Shown one piece after another: positions 35,165 to 43,889 of a stretch of 49,506 nt of DNA. A program made the position numbers and the translations under genes. The stretch lies in the NCBI GenBank assembly GCA_013813355.1, contig JACCRT010000011.1, forward strand, positions 1-49,506. The letters are read 5' to 3'. The DNA comes from Acidobacteriota bacterium (GTDB taxonomy: Bacteria; Acidobacteriota; Vicinamibacteria; Vicinamibacterales; 2-12-FULL-66-21). Every line of letters begins with the position of its first letter. The first letter of the stretch is position 1. The notes under the pieces are model-generated. The model worked only from the letters and a program-made list of their open reading frames with translations, did no database searches and was not told the origin of the DNA.

Positions 35165-38100
35165 TCAACGGACGACGATCGCGGTGCTGTCGGTCACTAC
35201 GCCGGCCGTTCCCCCGTCCAGCGTCAGCGTCACGGGATACGTGCCTGGCGTCCGGTAGATATGCTGCACCGTCACACCCGTGGAGCCCGCGCCGAACACC
35301 GGAACCATGGTGTTGTCGTTCTTCAGGCTGCCGGGTGCGGCGCTGAAATGGGCCGCCGCGCTGATGACGATCTGGTCGATGCGGAGTCCGTCCTCCCGTT
35401 GCTGGATCCGGATGGTCTGGACGCCGTCCTGGTTGAAGTAAATGGGTGGCGCAAGCCCCCCATAATCCGCATCCGCCCAGCCCCAGCCACTGAGTCCGGC
35501 CCCGTGCCCCTCTTCGAGAATGACCGACTGCGCGCCGGTAGTGCCAATCCGGGTGACGGCCGCACCCGAGGAGCTGACCGTGCCGCTGAACTGCACGAAG
35601 ATGGAATCGTTGGCCCACGCATCGTTTGCGGCGCGCATGCGGACCCACAGGCGGTAGGGCACGCCGGCCGCGGCGCGAAACGTCGCCTCGACGTAGCTGG
35701 TGGGATTGGCCGCCGCCGTCGAGAGCTTCGAGGAATTGGCCAGCGGATTTTCGAGCGCAGTGCCGGACGCAGCGGTGGCGTCTGAAATCTTCCGCCACCG
35801 GGAGCCAACGGCGGTGAATATCGGCGCCTGCAGCACGATCTCCTCGCCGAACGTCCACCGGTACTGCGCCGTCACCCCGGCCGGGACGCTCGAACCACTC
35901 CCGTCGAACCGGGTTGCCTGACCGACCACTCCTTCATAAGGCCCGCCGGCCTGCGCGACCAGAGCCGTCGAGGACACGGGGGCGCCGACCGTCACCGTGG
36001 TCATCGCCCAGCCGACGGCGCCCTGTGCATCAGCCACCGTCAGGACGAGCGGGTAGACCGCGGCGGTCTTGTAGGTGTGGGATCCGGTCATTCCCTCGCT
36101 CGAGCCGAAGGATCCCGGCACGATGGTGGTATCCAGCTTCGTCGCGCCGGGCCGGCGCCCGAAGAACTCGCCGGAGCTCAGGACGATCTGGTCCCACATC
36201 ACGCCATCCTCCCGCTGCTGGATGCGAAGTGTCTGCAGGCCGGAGGTGGCGAAATAGACCGGGGCGCCCAGGGCCGTACCGCCGTACGCCGAATCATTCC
36301 AGCCCCAACCCGAGACACCGGCTCCGTTGCCTTCCTCCAGGACGACAATCGCCGCACTCGCCGACCCGATCCGATGGATCGCCTGCCCCTGCGCGTTCAC
36401 GCTCCGGTCGAACTGCACGAACAGTGAATCGTTGTTGTAGTGATCGTTCTGCGCGCGCATCCGGAGCCACATCCGGTAGGGCACGCCAGCCGCCGCGTAG
36501 AACTGCACGTTGACGTAGCTGCCCGGCGAGGCCAGTGGCGAGTCCTTCTTGTTGGCCTCTCCCTTGTCGGGATTGTGAATGGCCCAGCCGCCTGCCGCGC
36601 CGGGCGCCTGCACCCGGCTCCAGCGAGTCCCGACGATGCTGCCAGCCGGGACGTCCGCGGCGTTGATGAGGATCTCGTCTCCCCACGTCCATTGATAGGC
36701 GGCGATCGGCCCTTCGGCGTCGGATGACGCGCTGCCGGTGGTCACGACCGTGGCGCCCGCCGCGACGGTATACGGGCCGCCCGGCCGCGCGATCGGGGGC
36801 GTATTGGCCGTTCCGCCGTCGTCGGGAGGAGGCGTGGGAGCAGGCTCGGAAGGCGGCGGGGTCGCCGTTCCTGCCAGCGCGGCGTTCAGGACACCCATGT
36901 CCGCGCCCGGCATGGAGCCTCCGGCGCCGGCGCTGATGAAGACGCTGGTGGACTTCAGCCGGTAATCGCCCGCTGCGAGATCGACGAATGACGCCTTCCA
37001 CTGCTCCACCGTAGGAAACGCATTCGGCGTCGGGTACGCGGACGCCGTCCCGCCGGCAAGCACGTTATTGGTGACCGTTCCATCGGGAAAGTACAGATCA
37101 ATGGAGTACTGACCGGGCCGTCCGTTGTCCGCCATGATCCCGTAGGCGTGGTGCTGCGAGATGTTGTTCGTGTACACGAAGCCGAGCATCTTCAGCTTCC
37201 CGTACGCGAAAGCGACCGAACTGTTGGTGTGGATGAGCGTGTTCCTATCGATGACGACGTCCGCCGCGCCCTCGCCGATCAAATATGCCTTGGCGCTGCC
37301 GCCCCAGGTCGCCGGATCTATCCCGTGGAAGAGGTTGTTTCGCAGCGTAACGCGCTGTGTTTGCTGGCTCGGATAGTTGTTGTCGTAACCGACGACCTGC
37401 ATCACGCCGGAGGCGTTGCGGATGATGTTGCTGCGAATCATGACGTCGCGCACCCGCGTCCAGGTCGCCTTGCCGTCTTGGTTGCGCGGCGTCAGCATCA
37501 GGGCGTAGCCCGCTTGCCCGGCCTGCCAGACGTTCTCCATCACGTTGCCTTCGATGAGCACGTGCTCGGCGCTCTTGAGCTCGAGCAGGTTCTTTACCGT
37601 CCATTTCGTGCCGGACGCGGGCGGCGTCCCGGACTTTTCACTGTTGGCCGTGTAGGTGAACGAGGTTCCGGATCCGGCCGTTTCGAGAAACACCCCTTGC
37701 GTGCTCGCCGAGGAGCCGCGGTAAATGCGATACCGATCCGCGCCGCTGACCGCCGTCCACGTGAGCGCTGCCGACTGGTTGGCCGAGACCGTGACGCCGA
37801 CCGCCGTGGACGGCGCGGAGACCGCGGTGGCGGCGGCGGTCCCCATGACCGCCACAACCCTGAAGTAATGGGTGCCGGCCGACAGCTTGCCCGCGGTGCT
37901 CGAGGCCGACCCCTTGGGCGAGGCCGGGACCGCGAGAATGGGCTGGCGCCAGGCGAGCGGCTTGTAGAGGTGATTGCGCCTGATCTCGATATTCGAGGGC
38001 ACCAGCCCCGTGATCGCGGGATCCGAGCCACCGAACATGATGTTTTCGGCCGCCCCCTCAATGTAGTTGTTGATGATCCGGAAGGGGCCGGGACCGTTGT

Positions 38101-38749
38101 ATCCGGCGATGCCCTGGGAATCGAAACCGACCGCTTTGACATCTGAGATGTACGAGTTGAGCACGTCGGTGTGGGCGCTGTTGAGGGCGATCCCGCGCTT
38201 CATGCCCTTCTGCGCGTGCCCATGCGCGTAAACCCGGTCGATGACGATGTGGGACGCGGTGGCGTTGGCCGTATCGTCGCCGATCGCAATCAGCGTCTCC
38301 CACCCGAGATTCGCGACGCCGTCGATTTCCAGAAAGCGCAGGATGTAGCGCTGTGCCCCTGACTCGGTCCGAACAACCGGTGTCGTCTTGAGCGTCCCCC
38401 CTTGCCCGACGAGCCGCGGCAGCAGCGACCGCTGGGTGGTCGCTCCCGGCTTCCCGGAAGGGACGAGCCGAACGCCCTCGCCGGGCAGCAGTGAGTCGGC
38501 CGTATCGGTGCGGATCGTGATCCACTGAGTGGATGAAGCCTTGCGGCGCAGCACGAAGGGGCCGACGAAGGTTTCGCCTGCCTTCAGCAGGATCGTGTCG
38601 CCGGGCGCCGCGGCGTCGATCGCGGCCTGGAGACCTGAATATTGGCAGCCACTCGCGCAGACCCGGCGCGTCTCCGCGCCTGCCGGGACCGCCAGCCCGG
38701 CGACACCAACAGATACGAACAGGACAAACGTCAGGGTACGGGGGGGCAA
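35165..38749 (-). CDS. Secreted right-handed beta-helix protein with FN3-like insert and two PKD domains each interrupted by a WGWxD module
   Basis: Signal peptide MPPRTLTFVLFVSVGVAGLAVPAGA; CQYSGLQAAIDAAAPGDTILLKAGETFVGPFVL; KRGIALN; NGPGPFRIINNYIEGAAENIMFGGSDPAI; modules with GAGVSGWGWNDSAYGG and GAGLSGWGWADADYGG. Confidence 0.9.
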   Translation of the reverse strand: MPPRTLTFVLFVSVGVAGLAVPAGAETRRVCASGCQYSGLQAAIDAAAPGDTILLKAGETFVGPFVLRRKASSTQWITIRTDTADSLLPGEGVRLVPSGKPGATTQRSLLPRLVGQGGTLKTTPVVRTESGAQRYILRFLEIDGVANLGWETLIAIGDDTANATASHIVIDRVYAHGHAQKGMKRGIALNSAHTDVLNSYISDVKAVGFDSQGIAGYNGPGPFRIINNYIEGAAENIMFGGSDPAITGLVPSNIEIRRNHLYKPLAWRQPILAVPASPKGSASSTAGKLSAGTHYFRVVAVMGTAAATAVSAPSTAVGVTVSANQSAALTWTAVSGADRYRIYRGSSASTQGVFLETAGSGTSFTYTANSEKSGTPPASGTKWTVKNLLELKSAEHVLIEGNVMENVWQAGQAGYALMLTPRNQDGKATWTRVRDVMIRSNIIRNASGVMQVVGYDNNYPSQQTQRVTLRNNLFHGIDPATWGGSAKAYLIGEGAADVVIDRNTLIHTNSSVAFAYGKLKMLGFVYTNNISQHHAYGIMADNGRPGQYSIDLYFPDGTVTNNVLAGGTASAYPTPNAFPTVEQWKASFVDLAAGDYRLKSTSVFISAGAGGSMPGADMGVLNAALAGTATPPPSEPAPTPPPDDGGTANTPPIARPGGPYTVAAGATVVTTGSASSDAEGPIAAYQWTWGDEILINAADVPAGSIVGTRWSRVQAPGAAGGWAIHNPDKGEANKKDSPLASPGSYVNVQFYAAAGVPYRMWLRMRAQNDHYNNDSLFVQFDRSVNAQGQAIHRIGSASAAIVVLEEGNGAGVSGWGWNDSAYGGTALGAPVYFATSGLQTLRIQQREDGVMWDQIVLSSGEFFGRRPGATKLDTTIVPGSFGSSEGMTGSHTYKTAAVYPLVLTVADAQGAVGWAMTTVTVGAPVSSTALVAQAGGPYEGVVGQATRFDGSGSSVPAGVTAQYRWTFGEEIVLQAPIFTAVGSRWRKISDATAASGTALENPLANSSKLSTAAANPTSYVEATFRAAAGVPYRLWVRMRAANDAWANDSIFVQFSGTVSSSGAAVTRIGTTGAQSVILEEGHGAGLSGWGWADADYGGLAPPIYFNQDGVQTIRIQQREDGLRIDQIVISAAAHFSAAPGSLKNDNTMVPVFGAGSTGVTVQHIYRTPGTYPVTLTLDGGTAGVVTDSTAIVVR
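35295..35850 (-). repeat. WGWxD module copy B (nested in PKD 2)
   Basis: EIVLQAPIFTAVGSRWRKI...YVEATFRAAAGVPYRLWVRMRAANDAWANDSIFVQFSG...WGWADADYGG...IRIQQREDGLRIDQIVIS...LKNDNTMVP. Confidence 0.85.
36114..36680 (-). repeat. WGWxD module copy A (nested in PKD 1)
   Basis: EILINAADVPAGSIVGTRWSRV...YVNVQFYAAAGVPYRMWLRMRAQNDHYNNDSLFVQFD...WGWNDSAYGG...LRIQQREDGVMWDQIVLSS...TKLDTTIVPG. Confidence 0.85.
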
Positions 38750-38811
38750 GGGCGGCTCCGGAGGAATGGGGTTGGGGATGAAAGGAACGAAGTCGAGATG
38801 CTGGCGCCCGG

Positions 38812-38827
38812 CGCAAACCCGCGGCCA
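38812..38827 (-). promoter_or_regulatory. Sigma-54-like -24/-12 element TGGCCGCGGGTTTGCG upstream of the 38749 gene
   Basis: TGG-N8-TTGC pattern with correct GG-N10-GC spacing, 62 bp upstream of ATG. Confidence 0.5.
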
Positions 38828-39119
38828 ACGTGTTTCCCCCCGCCTTTTGGGATGTATTCATCTCCGCTGACCCACACGGTCCCCGCCGTGCACCAATTCA
38901 CAACTCAGCCTTTTGTAGCTTTTACCACCAGGCGACTGCTGGCCCGTGGATCACGCCACATTCTGGTATGTGCTCACTGTCAGGTTCGCGAGTGACGTAC
39001 ACCTACCGCCTTACAAACATGTAATCAACTCGCCAGAGCCGTAATCGGAACCCGGGTGAAGTGAGACTGACACGGACAAAAGCGCTAATCATTCTGCAGA
39101 TCCGTAATCTGCGCGCCAG

Positions 39120-39135
39120 TGGTATCTCGATTGCC
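39120..39135 (+). promoter_or_regulatory. Sigma-54-like -24/-12 element TGGTATCTCGATTGCC upstream of the secreted EEP gene
   Basis: TGG-N8-TTGC pattern with GG-N10-GC spacing, ~114 bp upstream of ATG 39249. Confidence 0.5.
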
Positions 39136-39248
39136 TCGGTCTCATGGAACCGGCCTCTGACTCGCACCGCCGGCCTTTACACGACGACAACTGACTGATC
39201 GCGCGCTATCTCGGGGACGAGGTGCGCCGAACCAACCGGAGGGGATCC

Positions 39249-41087
39249 ATGGCGGTATTGGTGTGCCTGCGCGGCTGCGCGGGGGTGGTGATAACCGGTT
39301 TGGCGCTGTTGCTCGTGCTGCCGGCTTCGGCCGCGGCACAATCGAACGGCGCCTTCAAAGTCGCGTACTACAACATCAAGTCGGGAAAGGGGCAGATCGG
39401 CTTGAGCGGTGTGGCGACGTTCTCTGACACCGCAAACTGCACCGATGCCACCAAGCCGCTGAACGCCTGGGCCACCGGGTTGGTCCAGCAGCATCTCATT
39501 GCCAGTATCCGCAATGACCCCTCTGTCGTCGCGCTTGGGCTCGGCGAGGCGTGGGCGAGCGTCTGCGGCTCACCGGAGAACGTCCGCCAGGCACTCGGCT
39601 GGAAGTCGCGCAGCAGTGAGCGCAACGGCGTGGCGATGGTGGCGAAGCACGGCTTCTCGGGCCCTGAAGAATGGGTGCAGCTCGACACGTCGCTGAACAC
39701 CAACCAGGCCGACACCATGTGGGTCCTCAAGCGGGACGTCTGCCTCGACGCCGCCTGCTCCCAGTCGATCCCGGTTTTCGTGGCGCACTGGTACGGCAGC
39801 GGCACCCAGGGTCTGACCACTTACGACCGGCAAGCACAGCAAACCGTCGATTTCCTGAAACGAGCGGGCGGGGACAACCCCCACGTGCTCATCGGGGACC
39901 TGAACGTCTGGGAAGGCACTTCCACGGTCTGTAACCAGTCCCCGAACAATACCTCGCTCGCGCCGCTGCGCAGCGCCGGATATCTCGACGCGTGGCCGCT
40001 GTTGCACGGTACGGCCGAAGGCTTCACCGGGATGGTGAACCGCAATGGCTGCGGCAACCCGATCGGGTATACCTGGAAGCGTATCGATTACGCATGGTCC
40101 CCCGGGTGGTTTCCGCCGCTCTCCATCGCCCGATTCGGCATGGTGACGCCCGGCCTCGAAGCGCCCTCCGACCACTATGGAATCATCGCCGAGTATACAA
40201 TGCCGGGTGTGCAGGCGCCGGTAGACAGCGTGGCGCCCATCGTCAGGATCCTGTCGCCGGTGAGCGGGTTCACGACTGTCGGAACGCCAGTCGACATCCT
40301 CGTGGATGCGACCGACGACCGCGGCGTCGCACGGGTTGAGCTGCTCGAGAGCGGCGTCGTCGCCCACACGCTGACCGTCGCGCCCTTTCAGGTCACCTGC
40401 ACGCATCTCACTGTCGCAGCCGGTACACGCTCGCTGGTGGCGCGAGCCTTCGATGCGGCTGGCAACATGGCGACGTCCGAGACGGTGCAACTCGTAGTCG
40501 AGGCTCCCAATGCGCCGCCTGCTGCGGCCGAGATTTTGATCACGGCCGACGCAGTGACGGCGCTCGCGGGCGGATGGCGGCTGCTGTCGGACTCGAGCGC
40601 TGCCGGCGGCGTGGCCCTGGGCCATCCGAACGCAGGCGCCAAGACGGTCAACAAGGCGCATCCGTCCCCCGCGCACTATGTCGATCTCACCTTTTACGCC
40701 GAAGCCGGGCGCGCCTATCGCCTGTGGATCCGGGGCCGTGCCGACAACGACCATCCGGACAACGACTCGGTCTTCGTGCAGTTCGACCGTTCGCTCAACG
40801 CGTCCTTGAAACCGGCGGTCCGGATCGGATCGCCCAACGGCTATATCGTGAACCTCGAAGAGGATACGAACCGCGGGCTGGCTGGCTGGGGGTGGCAGGA
40901 TAACGGTCAGGGCGCAGGCGTCCTGGGCCCGCTGGTCTACTTCGAAGCCACCGGGCCCCAGACCATCCGCGTCCAGACCCGTGAAGACGGCTTCCGATTC
41001 GATCAGATCGTCCTCTCGTCCGGCAAATATCTGACGAGCCCACCGGGCTTGCTCAAGAACGATACGACCATCCTCGGCAAGCAGTAA
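39249..41087 (+). CDS. Secreted EEP-fold protein plus Ig-like domain plus C-terminal WGWxD module
   Basis: SD ggagggg then MAVLVCLRGCAGVVITGLALLLVLPASAAAQ signal peptide; YYNIKSGKG, LGLGEAWAS, FVAHWYG, LIGDLNVWEG, APSDHYGIIAEY (EEP residues); Ig-like VRILSPVSGFTTVGTPVDILVDATDDRGVARVELL; module C 40524-41084. Confidence 0.9.
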   Translation: MAVLVCLRGCAGVVITGLALLLVLPASAAAQSNGAFKVAYYNIKSGKGQIGLSGVATFSDTANCTDATKPLNAWATGLVQQHLIASIRNDPSVVALGLGEAWASVCGSPENVRQALGWKSRSSERNGVAMVAKHGFSGPEEWVQLDTSLNTNQADTMWVLKRDVCLDAACSQSIPVFVAHWYGSGTQGLTTYDRQAQQTVDFLKRAGGDNPHVLIGDLNVWEGTSTVCNQSPNNTSLAPLRSAGYLDAWPLLHGTAEGFTGMVNRNGCGNPIGYTWKRIDYAWSPGWFPPLSIARFGMVTPGLEAPSDHYGIIAEYTMPGVQAPVDSVAPIVRILSPVSGFTTVGTPVDILVDATDDRGVARVELLESGVVAHTLTVAPFQVTCTHLTVAAGTRSLVARAFDAAGNMATSETVQLVVEAPNAPPAAAEILITADAVTALAGGWRLLSDSSAAGGVALGHPNAGAKTVNKAHPSPAHYVDLTFYAEAGRAYRLWIRGRADNDHPDNDSVFVQFDRSLNASLKPAVRIGSPNGYIVNLEEDTNRGLAGWGWQDNGQGAGVLGPLVYFEATGPQTIRVQTREDGFRFDQIVLSSGKYLTSPPGLLKNDTTILGKQ

Positions 41088-41089
41088 AA

Positions 41090-41120
41090 GAAAGGCTGGG
41101 GTCCGGGACCTCAGCCTTTC
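41090..41120 (+). terminator. Stem-loop downstream of the secreted EEP gene
   Basis: GAAAGGCTGgGGTCC-g-GGACCtCAGCCTTTC, then T/C-rich sequence. Confidence 0.65.
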
Positions 41121-41255
41121 GTCCCTTTCAAGGACCCGTGGTCCAGTCCAGGTTGACATCAAGAGCGCTCTTGGTATCCTCAGCCCTGCACGAACAACCG
41201 AGTAGTCGCGGGAGATGCCACGGGGGCGGGCCGCCGACAGACCCGGAGGGTTCCA

Positions 41256-43645
41256 ATGACGGCGGGGATCTATCTGCGCGCCGACGCGTTGATGATTGTC
41301 AGCTTCTCCATGGTCCTCGCCACGCCGGCCGCGGGAGCCGCGCAGGCGAATGGCGCCTTCAAGGTCGCCTCCTACAACATCAAGTCAGGCAAGGGACAGG
41401 TTGGCCCTGTCGGCGAATCGACCTTCTCCAACACGGCCAACTGCACGGACGCGACGAAGCCGTTGAACGCCTGGGGCGTGGGGCTGGTCCAGCACCATCT
41501 CATGGCCAGCCTCCGCGACGATCCCTCCGTGGTCGCCCTCGGCCTGGGCGAGTCGTGGGCGAGCGTCTGTGGATCGCCAGAGAACGTCCGCCAGCGCTCG
41601 GGTGGAAGGCGCGTTCCAGCGAACGCAACGGCGTCGCCGTGGTCGCGAAGCACGGCTTCTCCGGTCCTGAGGAGTGGGTGCAGCTCGATACGACCCTCAC
41701 CGACAATCCCGCCGACACGAAATGGGTACTGAGGAGGGACGTCTGCCTTGATGCGGGATGCTCACAATCCATTCCGGTATTCGTAGCCCACTGGTGGAGT
41801 AGCATCGGCCCCGATGAAATAACTACCTATGATCGCCAGGCGCAGCAGACAGTCGACTTCCTGAAGCGGGCGGGCGGCGACAAACCGCACATGCTGATTG
41901 GCGACTTGAACGTCTTCGAGGGCCCCAAGTCGGTCTGCACGCAGCCCCCGAACAATTCCTCGCTTGGATTCCTGCGCGCCGCGGGATACAGGGACGGATG
42001 GCCCCTGCTGCACGGCACCGCCGAGGGGTTTACCGGGATGGTGAACCGCCCCGGATGCGGCAACCCGGTCGGCTACGCCTGGAAGCGGATCGACTACGCC
42101 TGGTCGCCCGGCTGGTTCCTGCCGATCTCCATCACGCGGTTCGGCGTGGTCCCCGCCGGCCTCGAAGCGCCCTCCGACCACTACGGGATCATCGCTGAGT
42201 ACCGATGCCTGGCCTCCGAGCACCCACCGACACAGTGGCGCCCGTCGTCAGGATCACATCACCGGTCGGCGGGATCGTGACGACAGGGACACCGCTGACG
42301 ATCACGGTCGACGCGACAGACGACGTGGGCGTGACGCCGGTCGACGTGCTCGAGAATGGCGTGGTCCGGCACACCCTGACAAAGGCGCCCTTCCAGGTCA
42401 CCAGCACCACGCTCACGGCCACCGCGGGCACGAAGACGCTGTCGGCACGCGCCTACGACGCAGCGGGCAACATGGGGACATCGGAGACGGTGCAGATCAT
42501 CGTCGAAGCGCCGGCTCCGCCCGCCGGCGTGGGTGAAATCGTCCTCCATACCAGGAACGCCACCCGGATAGTGGGCAACTGGCAGCTCGTCTCGGACACC
42601 ACGGCCGCCGGCGGCGCGCGCCTGTGGAATCCGGACGCCGGCCTTGCCCGGCCGAGTACGGCGCTGGCCCAGCCGGCCGACTACTTCGAACTGACGTTTC
42701 AGGCGGAAGCCGGGATGGCCTACCGCATCTGGATGCGGGGGCGAGCCGACAAGAACCATTGGGCCAACGACTCGGCGTTCTTCCAGTTCACCGGCACCGT
42801 CACGGCAGCAGGTGCGCCCGTGTACAGGATCGGAACGACCAGCGGCACCTGGCTGAGCGTGGAGGCGTGCTCTGGCTGCCCGTTGCGCAACTGGGGCTGG
42901 AACGACAACGGCTACGGCGGACCGGGCCCGCTGCTCTATTTCGGCACCTCCTACGCAGACGGTCCGCGTCCAGCGGCGCGAGGACGGCCTTGCCATCGAT
43001 CAGATCGTCCTGTCGCCGGCGCAGTACATCGTGACACCGCCCGGGGCAGCCGCTGACGACGCGACCATCCTTGCGGCGACCGGCACAACAACATCCCCGC
43101 CCGGGGGCAATGCCGCTGAGATTGTGATGACCGCCGCGGCGATGAAGACGCTTGCGGGGGGCTGGCGGATTCGAGCGCCGCCGGCGGCGCGGCGTTCGGC
43201 CATCCGGATGCCGGCGCAGCGAAGCTCAACACCCCGCTGGCGGCCCCCGTGCATTACGTCGAGCTGACATTCCATGCCGAAGCCGGCCGGACGTATCGGC
43301 TATGGCTCCGCGGCCGCGCCGACAGGGATCACTGTGTTCGTGCAGTTCGACAAGTCCGTCAACACGTCGGGACAGGCGACGGCGCGAATCGGCACCACGA
43401 GCAGCTATACCATCAACATGGAAGAGGACCGCGATTGGGGGCTGGCCGGATGAGGGTGGCAGGACACGGGTTACGGCGCAGGTGTTCTCGGTCCGCTCGT
43501 TTCGTTTGCCAGCACGGGAACTCAGACCATTCGCATCCAGACCCGGGAAGACGGCCTTCGAATCGATCAAGTCGTGCTGTCGTCCAGCACGTATCTGCAT
43601 AGCGCGCCCGGTGCGCTGAAGAACGACGCGACGATTCTCAAATGA
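41256..43645 (+). pseudogene. Decayed tandem paralogue of the secreted EEP/Ig protein, with two WGWxD modules
   Basis: Same domain order as 39249-41087; frame changes near 41594, 42203, 42955, 43172, 43337 and an in-frame TGA at 43451 (GLAG*GWQD versus GLAGWGWQD). Confidence 0.88.
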
Positions 43646-43830
43646 CGGCTGAAGGTTGCCCCGCGGCTGGATCAGCGCCCAGTGCCGCCGCCCACGTGCA
43701 AGGCGGAGGCCCCTCGCCGGTCGCCACGGATTTGTAACTGCTAGCGAAACCTGTAAGCTGCCCCGCACAAGAAATCAGACCTCATCCATATAACCGTTTC
43801 TGTGCGCGCGAGTTGCGACGCACCCCACCC

Positions 43831-43846
43831 CGGCACGGGCGTTGCC
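43831..43846 (+). promoter_or_regulatory. Sigma-54-like -24/-12 element CGGCACGGGCGTTGCC upstream of the second beta-helix gene
   Basis: GGCAC-N5-TTGC with GG-N10-GC spacing, ~45 bp upstream of the start. Confidence 0.55.
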
Positions 43847-43889
43847 CATCTCGCACCATCCTCCCTGTTGCTATTGCTTTTGAGGTGAC

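Noticed and set aside
39570-41162. 530-aa minus-strand ORF
   Set aside because: Antisense to the secreted EEP gene, which has signal peptide, SD and conserved motifs.
41170-41195. TTGGTATCCTCAGCCCTGCAC as a sigma-54 site for the EEP pseudogene
   Set aside because: GG-to-GC spacing is wrong (13 rather than 10 nt); at most a decayed site.
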